Positions 35,401 through 45,017 of a stretch of 64,000 nt of DNA are shown one piece after another; positions within the stretch are counted from its first letter, which is position 1, and each line of letters begins with the position of its first letter. This DNA comes from Sphingopyxis sp. DBS4. GTDB taxonomy: Bacteria; Pseudomonadota; Alphaproteobacteria; Sphingomonadales; Sphingomonadaceae. The position numbers were made by a program, and so were the translations under genes. Location: assembly GCF_024628865.1 (NCBI RefSeq), contig NZ_CP102384.1, forward strand, positions 3,421,001 through 3,485,000, in the 5' to 3' direction. The notes below the pieces were generated by a model. It was not told the origin of the DNA. It was given only the letters and a program-made list of their open reading frames with translations, and ran no database searches.

Positions 35401-35556
35401 GAGGAAATCTTCATCACCTCGACCGTTCATCAAGGCGACTGGGACGTGAAGCGCACCGAAAACCACAAATGCGGCCGCTGCTGGCGTCACCTGCCCGAGG
35501 TCGCCGACGACGGCGCCTTGTGCAATCGCTGCGAAACGGTATTGGGCGAAGGATGA
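32422..35556 (+). CDS. ileS: Isoleucyl-tRNA synthetase IleRS, with two repeat-derived insertions
   Basis: A 1044-residue class Ia synthetase that charges tRNA-Ile, longer than most IleRS. HIGH is at 74-77, KMSKS at 720-724, the editing domain lies roughly at 190-400, and the C-terminal zinc ribbon has CGRCWRH and CNRCE. Two copies of an intergenic palindromic repeat are present in frame, at about residues 348-373 (HPRESGDPERASADPTLGSR) and 920-945 (CPREGGDPELASADSALGSR). The first lies in the editing domain, the second near the C-terminal helical domain. Its stop overlaps lspA in ATGA. Confidence 0.93.
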   Translation: MSDTASSPEARDYRDTVFLPKTDFPMKAGLPQKEPLILAKWLEGNLEGQIREARKGRDQFILHDGPPYANGDMHIGHALNHILKDMVVRTQTLKGRDAPYVPGWDCHGLPIEWKVEEQYRKKKLNKDEVPVEEFRAECRAYAQHWVDTQREQLKRLGIGGDWDHPYLTMDYEAEATIVRELLKFAANDMLYRGAKPVMWSPVEKTALAEAEVEYEDIVSTQIDVAFEIVESPIAELVGAHAVIWTTTPWTIPVNQALAYGPEVEYKLYTIAVTLTGFDTVNAAERPTFDAIDGKKVLIADNDVLFAEFNARLRQYWPGAGLVDLDDWKGKGSDLAGTIARHPIYNYLRHPRESGDPERASADPTLGSRFRGNDKDWERALEFYARPRHFLAGDFVTTDSGTGLVHMAPDHGEDDFDLCKAHGLDPVFAVEGDGKYRADWAWLGGQGSVINPKFNAPDGPICTDLRDAGALLAASADYKHSYPHSWRSKAKVIFRCTPQWFVPMDKVMTHIEPKTRGEKRWESEGGAINPAEESLCAAPTLRQAAMQAIADTRFVPAKGRNRIGNMVEGRPDWVLSRQRAWGVPITLFVDRKTGQYLNDPLVNDRIVAAIRESGVDAWSDERAQDYLGDAYDAADYERITDILDVWFDSGCTHAFVLESGRWPALVRHDGSTHSADLYLEGSDQHRGWFQSSLLESCGTRGQAPYKAVLTHGFTMDAKGFKMSKSLGNTISPIDLMRDYGADILRLWALSVDFTEDHRIGKEILTGVADQYRKLRNSFRYLLGALEGFTEEERITDVSAMPELERYMLSLLADLDAKMAQAVDDFDYNTYTRLLADFCNEDLSAFYFDIRKDVLYCDLGPAAPLGTDTRRAYRSVLDVLFHALVRYAAPVLVFTSEEVWGTRYPDAGSVHLLEWPHFDQLVCPREGGDPELASADSALGSRLRGNTQLMEKWAQIRETRALVTERIEPLRREKIIRSSLEAEVWFPHEAGDVDYEEIFITSTVHQGDWDVKRTENHKCGRCWRHLPEVADDGALCNRCETVLGEG
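33462..33542. repeat. Family A palindromic repeat inserted in ileS (first copy)
   Basis: The arms begin GTCATCCCCGCGAAAGCGGG and end CCCGCTTTCGCGGGAATGAC. The centre CATCGGCTGACCCCACCCTGG is a family A core. It reads through in the ileS frame without a stop and encodes 26 residues. Confidence 0.9.
35179..35257. repeat. Family A palindromic repeat inserted in ileS (second copy)
   Basis: The arms begin CGTGTCCCCGCGAAGGCGGG and end CCCGCCTTCGCGGGAACACG. It is in the same frame as ileS and encodes a peptide clearly similar to that of the first copy, including GDPE, ASAD, LGSR and RGN. Confidence 0.9.
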
Positions 35557-36077
35557 GCCAGCGCTCCCCCCATCTCGGCTTCGGCCTGCTCGTCGCGGCG
35601 GTCGCCTTCATCCTCGATCAGCTCGCGAAGTGGGTCGTCACCGTGCCGCTGTCGCTGGAAACCCAGCCCGGCCGGTCGATCGAGTTCACTTCCTTCTTCA
35701 ACCTCACCTGGGCGCAGAATTACGGCATTTCGCTGTCGATGTTCTCCGACCAGTCGCCGACGACGCGCTGGATTCTCGTCGCGGTGACCGCGGCGGTCGC
35801 GCTCGGCGTCGCTTTCTGGATGACGCGCGAGAAAGCGAAGGGCGACGTGATCGCGCTCGCGCTGATCCTCGGCGGCGCGCTCGGCAATATCGTCGACCGC
35901 GTGCGGCTTGGCTATGTCGTTGACTATGCCGACCTCCACATCGGCGACTTCCGCCCCTTCATGATCTTCAACGTCGCCGATGCCTGCATCACGATCGGCG
36001 TCGTTTTGCTGGTTGCGCGCGCGCTGCTCTTGGGCGAAAAGGCCCCAGCCGCGGGCGCCACGCCGTCCGCTGAATGA
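35553..36077 (+). CDS. lspA: Lipoprotein signal peptidase LspA
   Basis: A 174-residue inner-membrane aspartyl peptidase that cleaves prolipoprotein signal peptides. Four membrane segments are visible; the catalytic Asp pair lies in LGNIVDRVRLGYVVDY and FNVADACITIG, and the N-terminal LDQLAKWVV block is conserved. It starts in the ileS stop (ATGA). The next gene downstream encodes a likely LspA substrate. Confidence 0.95.
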   Translation: MSQRSPHLGFGLLVAAVAFILDQLAKWVVTVPLSLETQPGRSIEFTSFFNLTWAQNYGISLSMFSDQSPTTRWILVAVTAAVALGVAFWMTREKAKGDVIALALILGGALGNIVDRVRLGYVVDYADLHIGDFRPFMIFNVADACITIGVVLLVARALLLGEKAPAAGATPSAE

Positions 36078-36105
36078 ACGGGGCGAATTGGGAGTATTTA
36101 GTCAA

Positions 36106-36525
36106 GTGAACCGGACCACCGCCATTCTCGCCGCCTCGATTCTCGCGACGACGCTGTCGGCCTGCGGGTCGAACAGCCTGTTCAGCCGCGACCGCCCCGA
36201 CGAAATGGCGGTTTCGCGTCAGGCGCCGCTCGTCGTGCCGCCCGATTTCGCGCTGACCCCGCCCGCCCCCGGCGCCGCGCGCCCGGGCAACGAGACCACC
36301 GCCGAACAGACGCTGAAGGCGCTCTTCGGCGGCGACGCGCCGCGCAGCGCGGCCGAAACGCAGGTCATCGGCAAGGCCGACGGCGATCGCGCCGACCCCG
36401 GCATCCGCAGCAGCGTCGGCAGCCCCGACACCCAGGTCGTCGACAAGGGCCTCGTCACCCGCGACATCGTCTTCGCCCCCGAAGGCGACGGCCGCGACGC
36501 CAGCGCCTCGATCCCCGGCGCCTGA
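36106..36525 (+). CDS. Small lipoprotein (DUF3035 type)
   Basis: A 139-residue lipoprotein. The signal peptide ends in a good lipobox LSAC (TLSACGSNSLF), so the mature protein should be lipidated at that Cys. The rest has the VVPPDFALTPPAPG block and a low-complexity Gly/Asp/Arg-rich tail. The GTG at 36106 is preferred (GGGAG about 11 bases upstream); a TTG at 36088 is also in frame. It follows lspA by 28 bases. Function unknown. Confidence 0.8.
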   Translation: MNRTTAILAASILATTLSACGSNSLFSRDRPDEMAVSRQAPLVVPPDFALTPPAPGAARPGNETTAEQTLKALFGGDAPRSAAETQVIGKADGDRADPGIRSSVGSPDTQVVDKGLVTRDIVFAPEGDGRDASASIPGA

Positions 36526-36597
36526 GCGCCGAAGCGCAGTTTCCGGACCGTTGAAGGAACCACCCCTCCCCTGAAGAGGGGCTCATTGGGCGCGACC

Positions 36598-37827
36598 CTA
36601 CCCCGCGATCCGCACCGGCATATGCGTAAAGCCATGCAGGAACGGGCTGGCCAGCCGCTCGGCCGGCCCCTGCGGCGCGATGCGGATGCCGCGCGCGACG
36701 ATTTCCTCGATCAGCGTACAGAGCTGGATCTCGGCCAGCCGCGCCCCGACGCAGCGGTGGATACCGTGCCCGAAGGCGACGTGCCGCCGCGCATTCTCGC
36801 GCCCGACATCGAAGGCATCGGCGTCGGCGAACACGCTCTCGTCGCGGTTCGCCGAAATATACCAGAGGATCACCTTCTCGCCCTTGCGGAGCTGCTGCCC
36901 GCCCAGCTCGACGTCGCGCGTGCAGGTGCGCCGCATATGGATGACCGGCGACTGCCAGCGGATGATCTCCTGCGCCGCGTTGGGGATCAGCGACGCATCG
37001 GCGCGCAGCCGGTCGAGCTCGCCCGGAAATCGGTGCAGCGCCTCGACCAGCCCGCTCATCGAATTGCGCGTCGTGTCGTTGCCGCCGACGATCAGCAGCG
37101 CGATGTTCGCGAGCCGCTCCATCGGATTGAGGTTCCCCATCGCCTCGCTATGCACCATCCGCGACAGCAGGTCGTCACTCGGCGGCAGCGCCTTTCGCGC
37201 GGCGAATTCGGCGTCGAAGCGCGCGAGCATCGCCTGCATCTGCGCCATCCATTCGGCGCGATATTCCTCGGTCGCGGTCTCGGGCGAGACATTGCCGCCA
37301 TAATCCGACCAACGCTTGAGGTCGTGACGCTCCTCCCACGGAAAATCGAACAGGATGCACAGCATCCCGATCGTCAGCGGCACCGACACGCTCTCGACCC
37401 AGTCGAACGTCTCGCCGACCGGCAGCGCGTCGAACAACTCGCGCGTCCGCTGCTTCACCGTCTTTTCGCGCTCGCTCATCTGGCTCGGGTTGAAGGCGGG
37501 GGAAATCACCCGGCGCTGCGCGGTGTGGACCGGCGGGTCGGCGGCGATGAAATTGGGCAGGTTCGACTGCGGCGGCGGATCGGCGATGACGATATTGCCA
37601 TTCTCCCACGAAGAGGAGAAGGTCGCGGGGTCGAGCTCGACCGCCTGCACCAGCGCGTGCGTCGCCACCGACCAATAGCCGCCATAAGGGCTGTCGGCGC
37701 ACCAGCTCACCGGCATTTCGGCGCGCAGCCGCGCGAACGGCTCGCGCCACCGGTCCTCAACATAGAGCGCGATGTCGCTGACATCGACCGGGCTCACCGC
37801 TCGCGCTTCGTCCACCACCGACGCCAT
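36598..37827 (-). CDS. Cytochrome P450
   Basis: A 409-residue bacterial P450. The haem-binding loop is FGHGIHRCVGARL with the ligand Cys at 359, the I-helix is GGNDTT at 248-253, and the ExxR is E287-IIR. No ferredoxin or ferredoxin reductase gene is adjacent, so redox partners must come from elsewhere. Its substrate is unknown; relatives act on hydrophobic terpenoids or alkanes. The start is supported by GGGAG seven bases upstream, which is part of a hairpin. Confidence 0.92.
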   Translation of the reverse strand: MASVVDEARAVSPVDVSDIALYVEDRWREPFARLRAEMPVSWCADSPYGGYWSVATHALVQAVELDPATFSSSWENGNIVIADPPPQSNLPNFIAADPPVHTAQRRVISPAFNPSQMSEREKTVKQRTRELFDALPVGETFDWVESVSVPLTIGMLCILFDFPWEERHDLKRWSDYGGNVSPETATEEYRAEWMAQMQAMLARFDAEFAARKALPPSDDLLSRMVHSEAMGNLNPMERLANIALLIVGGNDTTRNSMSGLVEALHRFPGELDRLRADASLIPNAAQEIIRWQSPVIHMRRTCTRDVELGGQQLRKGEKVILWYISANRDESVFADADAFDVGRENARRHVAFGHGIHRCVGARLAEIQLCTLIEEIVARGIRIAPQGPAERLASPFLHGFTHMPVRIAG

Positions 37828-37833
37828 ATCGCT

Positions 37834-37861
37834 CTCCCGCTACCGCCTCGTTTTGCGGGAG
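37834..37861 (-). promoter_or_regulatory. Hairpin enclosing the P450 ribosome binding site
   Basis: Seven-bp perfect stem CTCCCGC/GCGGGAG with a 14-base loop. The right arm of the minus-strand RNA contains GGGAG, the ribosome binding site of the P450 gene, six bases before its ATG. Pairing would hide the site. Confidence 0.4.
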
Positions 37862-37957
37862 TGTAGCCGCACAGGGTCGCACCGCAAGGCGGCGCGTGCG
37901 GAAAAGCGGAGTGCAAAGCCCGCACGCCCCGCGTCGGCGGGGACGCGCGGACGGTCG

Positions 37958-38257
37958 TCACATCTTGCGCGCGGGCGCCGGCGCAGCCTTTGCCGCCATC
38001 TTGTGATGCGGCGCCGGACGATGCTTCGCCGCGACGCGATGCTTCGCCAGGCGGTGTTTCGCGGCGTGGTGCTTCGCGGTGGCATGATGCTTCGGCGCCG
38101 CGTGATGCTTCGCCGCGACGGCGTGGCCTTCGCGCTGCATACAATTGTCGGTCACCGTCTTCGAGCAATAGGGCGTCGCATCCTGCGCGCTCGCAGCGCT
38201 TCCCGACAGTGCGAACAGCGCGACGGCGCCGAACGCGGCTAGGGTGATCTTCTGCAT
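37958..38257 (-). CDS. His/Lys-rich small exported protein
   Basis: A 99-residue protein with a signal peptide (GAVALFALSGSAASAQ). The mature part has a cysteine pair (PYCSKTVTDNC) and then a tandem pattern AAKHHAAPKHHATAKHHA ending AAPAPARKM. The repeated KHH/KHR units could bind metal or nucleic acid through many histidines, but I know no family. A good AGGAAA site lies before the ATG. The unequal repeat spacing suggests expansion by slippage. Confidence 0.75.
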   Translation of the reverse strand: MQKITLAAFGAVALFALSGSAASAQDATPYCSKTVTDNCMQREGHAVAAKHHAAPKHHATAKHHAAKHRLAKHRVAAKHRPAPHHKMAAKAAPAPARKM

Positions 38258-38370
38258 GACAGATTTCCTTTCATCCCATGGAGAGGATGAAGAAGATCGC
38301 ACGCCCCGCATGGCGGCAGCGCGTCCGCCACATTACAATCCTGCAATGCGGGCCTGCCATGCGCGCGAGG

Positions 38371-39291
38371 TCAGCCCCCGCCGGCGGCATTGAAATCATG
38401 CACGAACAGCCCCGGCGTGCGGCTGTCGAACAGCGCCTGCAATTCGCAGCCCTTGCTCTTCTGCTTCTTGCAGTTCGCTTCCGCCGCCGCCTTCGCGCGC
38501 TTGGCCGAGGTTTCGACCGTCGCGCTGTCGTCGCCGCCGTTCATGCGATAGGCTTGGATGAAGCCGTTGCCGGTCAGCGCATTCGAATCGCATTTGTGCT
38601 TCGTCGCGTCGGCGCACGCCTTGATCGCCGCCGCGATCGCCTCGTCGGCATTGCGGTAGCCGCTCGCGACATAGAGCTTGCCGTCATAACCGTCGGCCGC
38701 GTTACCGACGACCCACGCCGACGCCGCGAAAAATTTGCGGACCCCGGCGCCGGGAAAGCGGTGGTTGGTGCTCGACCGGATCGTCGCGAAAACCTCGCAC
38801 GGCAGCAATTGCTTGGCCGAGCATTCGGCGAGCACCTGCTTGCGCTCGGCCCCGCCCTCGCCGGCCCAGCCCTTGTAGAAATAGCCCTGCCTGTCGCGAA
38901 TCACCGTCATCGACGAATTCCACCACGTTCCCGCCGCGGTGCAGCCGCCGCCCATCACCGCGTTGCACGCCGCCAGCACCTCGCTCTCGCCGACATTATT
39001 CGATCCGACGTAATTGCCGTCGACCCACACGTCGGCGGCGTCGGGGTGCCAGGCCATCGCGGCATAGCTGTTGCTCGGCGCCGGCGCGGGGGCGGGCGCC
39101 GCGGCCGAATCGTCGCGCACGCACAGCGGGATCGACGCGACGCCGTTGCCGCCCTGCGTCATTCCGACCATCCGCTCGCCGGGGCCGGGGCCGTTGCACG
39201 GATATTGCGCGTGCGCCGCGGCCGGCCACAAGGTCCACGCCAGCAGCACCGCCAGCATCTGCATCACACGCCGCATATCGAATCCCGTCAT
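38371..39291 (-). CDS. Exported protein with two DUF4189 repeats
   Basis: A 306-residue secreted protein; the signal peptide core ends at AAAHAQ. After a Cys pair and an Ala/Pro-rich linker come two similar domains of the DUF4189 type, each with the AIAAAIKACADATK- and AVLAACNAVMGGG-like pattern of an alanine/cysteine-rich helix, plus GTWWNSSM and KGCELQALFD in the last. The domain occurs in exported proteins of sphingomonads and Xanthomonas; its role is unknown. The ATG used gives MTGFDMRRVMQM; a later Met would also leave a good signal peptide. Confidence 0.82.
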   Translation of the reverse strand: MTGFDMRRVMQMLAVLLAWTLWPAAAHAQYPCNGPGPGERMVGMTQGGNGVASIPLCVRDDSAAAPAPAPAPSNSYAAMAWHPDAADVWVDGNYVGSNNVGESEVLAACNAVMGGGCTAAGTWWNSSMTVIRDRQGYFYKGWAGEGGAERKQVLAECSAKQLLPCEVFATIRSSTNHRFPGAGVRKFFAASAWVVGNAADGYDGKLYVASGYRNADEAIAAAIKACADATKHKCDSNALTGNGFIQAYRMNGGDDSATVETSAKRAKAAAEANCKKQKSKGCELQALFDSRTPGLFVHDFNAAGGG

Positions 39292-39410
39292 ATCCCGACC
39301 CTTTTATCCAGTTGATAAGACGGTCCTAATCGCATTCTCCCTTAGCGAAAGTGTTCGCGGTCACAAGCGGCGCATGGACAGCGTGCGCGCCGCCGCCTAT
39401 AACCCGCCCA

Positions 39411-39502
39411 TCCCCGGGGAGCCTGTGTGCAGAAACAGGTTGAGAGCGGAACAGCCCGCGACCCGTTGAACCTGATCCGGGTAATACCGGCGGAGGGAGG
39501 GT
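39411..39502 (+). promoter_or_regulatory. TPP (THI element) riboswitch of thiC
   Basis: Contains CTGTGTGCAGAAACAGG with the TGAGAG core and ends with TTGAACCTGATCCGGGTAAT and CCGGCGGAGGGAGGG, the standard THI-element sequence. It lies 70 bases before thiC and should close the operon when thiamine pyrophosphate is plentiful. Confidence 0.95.
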
Positions 39503-39556
39503 CGGTGTTCCACGCCACGTTTCAAAGGGCCGGAATCCCCATCTTCGCTCCGATAA

Positions 39557-41461
<1,905 letters not shown>

Positions 41462-41483
41462 CCCTACGCGAAAATTCCGCGAA

Positions 41484-41496
41484 GTTGCCTGGCAAC
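41484..41496. repeat. Perfect short palindrome between thiC and the AIPR gene
   Basis: GTTGCC-T-GGCAAC, symmetric around one T. It lies 29 to 41 bases before the AIPR start and could be an operator for the foreign gene; that is inference. Confidence 0.35.
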
Positions 41497-41525
41497 CAAG
41501 CTGACCATTCCAAGGAAATATTTAG

Positions 41526-43268
41526 ATGAATCCTGTCAATCAAGCACAGATGAAGGAGTTCGCTGAGGCCTATGATTTAGAGGAAAAGTCCGAAAGCGAT
41601 CAGTTTGAACTCTATACGATCTATTCAATTATAAATGGAGGGTCTGGTGAAAATATTGACCCTTTCGATGCTCATTTAACAGGTACCGAATTTGGCTTGG
41701 ATGGCGTTGCTATAATTGTGCAAGGAAATCTTGTCACGGATGCTGATGAGGCTTCTACGGCAATAGCAGACACAAAGAATCCCCAGATAGACTTCTACTT
41801 TTTTCAGTCAAAGACCTCTGCAAGCTTTGATTACGGTGAGATGTCTAAATTCTTTGATAGTGTTAAAGGATTTTTCTCGGGACATTTGATTGGAGAATCC
41901 CCGCAGCTAGATGACTTAATCGAAGCTAAAAATTACCTTTACACTAATGGTGTCAAGAGACGAAATCCTGGAATTTACTGCTATTTCGCATCAACCGGAA
42001 GTTATGAAAAGCAGCAAAGAATTGAACGCCTTGTCGAAAACACAAAGAATGAATTAACGGAGCTAAGCATTTTTGATGAAGATAGCCTTGAATTAAATAT
42101 TTATGGAGCAAGCCAATTGCAGCGCCTGTATCGCGCTGCATCTACTTCTACTGAAGTCACGCTGGACTTCAAAGAAAGCGTTGTCCTCCCTCGGCACGAG
42201 AGTGTGGGGGAAGGCTACATTGGCTATATCCCCGCATCCGAACTGCTTAAGGTTGTTTCAATATATAATGAAAATGGCAATATAACGGATATCAATAAAT
42301 CAGTATTTTTTGACAATATTAGAGACTACAATCCAAATTCCAAAATAAACAAGGAAATAACCTCTAGCCTTGAAAAAGGTGAACACGATAACTTTGTTTA
42401 TAGGAATAACGGCATAACGGTAGTTGCTCGATCTATAAACAGAATCGGGAACAATTTTACTATAGAGGATTTCCAAATAGTTAATGGCTGCCAAACCAGC
42501 AATGTTATTTACCATAACCGAGACAATGTGGAAGACGTATTTGTACCATTTAGGTTAATTGGGACAAAAGACGAAGATTTCATATTTTCGATTATTTCTG
42601 GTACTAATAAACAGAATCCAGTTCGAGATGAGCAGTTTTGGTCATTGCTGCCATTTATGAAAAATCTTGAAGAGTTTTCAAGAGGTGCGCCTGCATCTAA
42701 AAAGATTTTTCTTGAAAGACGAGAGAATCAGTATCGCTCTGAGGCCGTAGAGCGCGCGCGAATTGTTCAGATGCAGCCATTCCTTAAGGCCATAACGGCA
42801 GGTTTATTAGGCGCTCCGCATCGCGCAGCGCGTAACTACAAAGCCGAAATTGGGGACAACGTAGACGACATATTTGAAGAACGGCAAGATGTTCGGCCTA
42901 GCTATGCGATTGCATTCTTGCATTATCGCTTGGAGTTTATGTGGAGAAATCAAAAAATTAATGCTGCAACTAAAATTTATCGTTTTTACATTATAGATGC
43001 GGCGGTCAGGCAAGTCCTGGGCCGGCGTGCTTTCATTGGCCTATCGAATAAAGAGAAAATTAAATTTTCTGAAGATTTGATTAAGTTAAGTGCCGATGAA
43101 GTTCGCCTTAGTAAAGTAGTTTCGAGCACCGAGAAAACCCTAGAAACGCATCTTAAGAGTTTAGGTGCAGCAGCTGCCCGAGAAAAACTTCGTGATACTA
43201 TCCGGTCTGAGACTTTTTTCTTAGCTGTCCGAGATCGTTATATACCAACGACAGGCACACTGAAATAA
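41526..43268 (+). CDS. AIPR-family (abortive phage infection) protein, AT-rich
   Basis: A 580-residue protein of the AIPR family. The diagnostic blocks are FDNIRDYNP (262-270), NNGITVVA (294-301) and IVNGCQTS (318-325). The N-terminal 100 residues resemble a PD-(D/E)XK-type nuclease: GLDGVAII (D59) followed by YFFQSKTS (Q94-S-K96), which is the (D/E)xK position with Q. The base composition is far lower in GC than any neighbour, with many A- or T-ending codons, so this gene was probably acquired. AAGGAAA lies before the ATG. Family members are linked to phage defence. Confidence 0.85.
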   Translation: MNPVNQAQMKEFAEAYDLEEKSESDQFELYTIYSIINGGSGENIDPFDAHLTGTEFGLDGVAIIVQGNLVTDADEASTAIADTKNPQIDFYFFQSKTSASFDYGEMSKFFDSVKGFFSGHLIGESPQLDDLIEAKNYLYTNGVKRRNPGIYCYFASTGSYEKQQRIERLVENTKNELTELSIFDEDSLELNIYGASQLQRLYRAASTSTEVTLDFKESVVLPRHESVGEGYIGYIPASELLKVVSIYNENGNITDINKSVFFDNIRDYNPNSKINKEITSSLEKGEHDNFVYRNNGITVVARSINRIGNNFTIEDFQIVNGCQTSNVIYHNRDNVEDVFVPFRLIGTKDEDFIFSIISGTNKQNPVRDEQFWSLLPFMKNLEEFSRGAPASKKIFLERRENQYRSEAVERARIVQMQPFLKAITAGLLGAPHRAARNYKAEIGDNVDDIFEERQDVRPSYAIAFLHYRLEFMWRNQKINAATKIYRFYIIDAAVRQVLGRRAFIGLSNKEKIKFSEDLIKLSADEVRLSKVVSSTEKTLETHLKSLGAAAAREKLRDTIRSETFFLAVRDRYIPTTGTLK

Positions 43269-43323
43269 TCGCACTTTGGAATTACGGTGAGAGTTACGGC
43301 GGCAGGTGCCACAGCCCCTAATT

Positions 43324-43341
43324 GCCCGGGCGCGCCCGGGC
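43324..43341. repeat. Perfect 18-bp GC palindrome after the AIPR gene
   Basis: GCCCGGGCGCGCCCGGGC is exactly self-complementary. It lies between the AIPR gene and the HTH gene, and there is no poly-T tail. Role unknown. Confidence 0.6.
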
Positions 43342-43417
43342 GCCCTCAATCCTATTTCGCACACCCCACCCCAAAAACCCCTTTCCTAAAAAACCCCCGT
43401 CTGGTTCATCCTGCTGG

Positions 43418-44374
43418 ATGAAACACGACAAGATCACCCCCGACCTCGCTGCCCTTCGCGCCCGCGCGCAAAACGCGAACAAAACGCGCAGTCCCGTTCG
43501 CATCACCAAGGCGCGCCGGGCGCCGCCCGACGACACACGCACGCTCGCCGCCGCGCATGAATTCGTCCCCGCGTCCCCGCGCGAACGCCACGACGGCTGG
43601 ACGCCCGAAAAGCAGGTCGACTTCATCGATGCGCTCGGCGAATGCGGCTGCGTGACCGAGGCGTGCGAGCGCGTCGGCCTGTCGCCGTCGACCGCCTATC
43701 GCCTGCGCCGCCGCGTCGACGCCTACAGCTTTCGCGCCGCGTGGGATGCCGCGCTCGACTATGCGATCCGCCGCCTGTCCGACGCCGCTTTCTCGCGCGC
43801 GCTGCACGGCGTCACGCGCCCGGTGTGGTTCCAGGGCGAGCAGGTCGGCGAGCGGCGTTATTATGACGAGCGGCTGACGATGTTCCTGCTGCGCTATCGC
43901 GACCCCGATACCTATGGCGCGTGGCGCGACCGCCGCGAACCGCGCCGCCGCCCCGATGCCCGCGCGATCGCGCTCGGCCGCTGGACCGACCATGTCGCCG
44001 AGGATGCGTGGGATCGCGATAGCGGCGTCACCGTCGATCGCGAGCGCGAGGATGACGGCGTCCAATGGCTGACCGACGAAGAGGCGGCGCTGGCCGACGC
44101 CGCGGCGTCCGCGCCCCGCTATGCGACGCAGGAGGAAACCGACGCGCGGCTGATCGCCGCCATCGCGGTGATGCAGCGGCTCAAGACACTCGGCATCGCG
44201 ACCGATGGGCTGACCGACGCCGAATTCCATCGCCAGATCGGCCTGGAAGAAACCCGCCGCGCCGCCGCCGGCACCGCGCCGGACGCCGGCGTCGACGATG
44301 ACGCGAAGGGAGATGACGGGGCCGGGCCGCGAGAGGGCCCCGAAGGCGGGACACAGGAGGGGGGTGTGGCGTGA
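43418..44374 (+). CDS. HTH-domain protein (terminase-small-subunit-like), uncertain role
   Basis: A 318-residue GC-rich protein. After a Lys/Arg-rich N-terminus comes a helix-turn-helix region, WTPEKQVDFIDALGECGCVT and EACERVGLSPSTAYRLRRR, of the homeodomain/terminase-small-subunit type. A conserved helical stretch (AAWDAALDYAIRRLSDAAFS) and an acidic C-terminus follow. Such proteins are common in sphingomonads and are thought to bind DNA; some resemble phage terminase small subunits. Codon use fits the host, unlike the AIPR gene 149 bases upstream. Confidence 0.7.
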   Translation: MKHDKITPDLAALRARAQNANKTRSPVRITKARRAPPDDTRTLAAAHEFVPASPRERHDGWTPEKQVDFIDALGECGCVTEACERVGLSPSTAYRLRRRVDAYSFRAAWDAALDYAIRRLSDAAFSRALHGVTRPVWFQGEQVGERRYYDERLTMFLLRYRDPDTYGAWRDRREPRRRPDARAIALGRWTDHVAEDAWDRDSGVTVDREREDDGVQWLTDEEAALADAAASAPRYATQEETDARLIAAIAVMQRLKTLGIATDGLTDAEFHRQIGLEETRRAAAGTAPDAGVDDDAKGDDGAGPREGPEGGTQEGGVA

Positions 44375-44567
44375 CCTTTGTGACCTTCCGGCGGCCGGGC
44401 GCCGCGTGCAGCAGTCGCCGCCACCCCGACACCATGCGACACTCCCGCCGAGGCACGCCTGCCCCCCCCTCGACGGAACTCCGCCCGCTCTCGCGGGTCT
44501 ATCCTTCATGGAGGGGCCAAGGGACGCCATGCCGCTCCGGTCCGGCATCCCCAACGGAGTGATGTCG

Positions 44568-45017
44568 ATGAACAGATGGATAATCCTGCCCCTCGCCGCC
44601 GCGACCGCCCTGACCGGGGCCTGCGCCTCGACCGGCAGCTATGGCTATGACGACGGCGGCTACGGCTATTACGACCGCGGCTATCACGACCGCTATGGCA
44701 ATTACGACTATAACCGCCCCGACCCGCGCTACGGCGGCTATTATGCCGAAAATTATTACCGGAGCGACCGCCGCTACAAGGAACGTCGCCTGTCGAACAG
44801 CGACCGCGTCTATCGCGGCCGCAACGGCCAATATTATTGCCGCCGCAGCGACGGCACGACCGGGCTGATCGTCGGCGGCATCGCCGGCGGCGTGATCGGC
44901 AACGTCATCGCGCCAGGCGACAGCGAGACGCTGGGTACCGTGCTCGGCGCGATCGGCGGCGCCGTCGCCGGCCGCGCGATCGACCGCAGCGGCAACAAGG
45001 ACGTCCGCTGCCGTTAG
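44568..45017 (+). CDS. Glycine-zipper lipoprotein-like exported protein
   Basis: A 149-residue protein with a likely lipobox LTGAC (TALTGACASTGS). The middle is rich in Tyr, Asp and Arg (YGYDDGGYGYYDRGYHDRYG). The C-terminus has a glycine-zipper 2TM-type segment, GLIVGGIAGGVIGNVIAPG and GTVLGAIGGAVAGRAID, characteristic of small outer-membrane or surface proteins (17 kDa antigen-like). GGAG lies eight bases before the ATG. Its TAG stop overlaps the stop of the convergent NAT gene (45014-45017). Confidence 0.8.
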   Translation: MNRWIILPLAAATALTGACASTGSYGYDDGGYGYYDRGYHDRYGNYDYNRPDPRYGGYYAENYYRSDRRYKERRLSNSDRVYRGRNGQYYCRRSDGTTGLIVGGIAGGVIGNVIAPGDSETLGTVLGAIGGAVAGRAIDRSGNKDVRCR

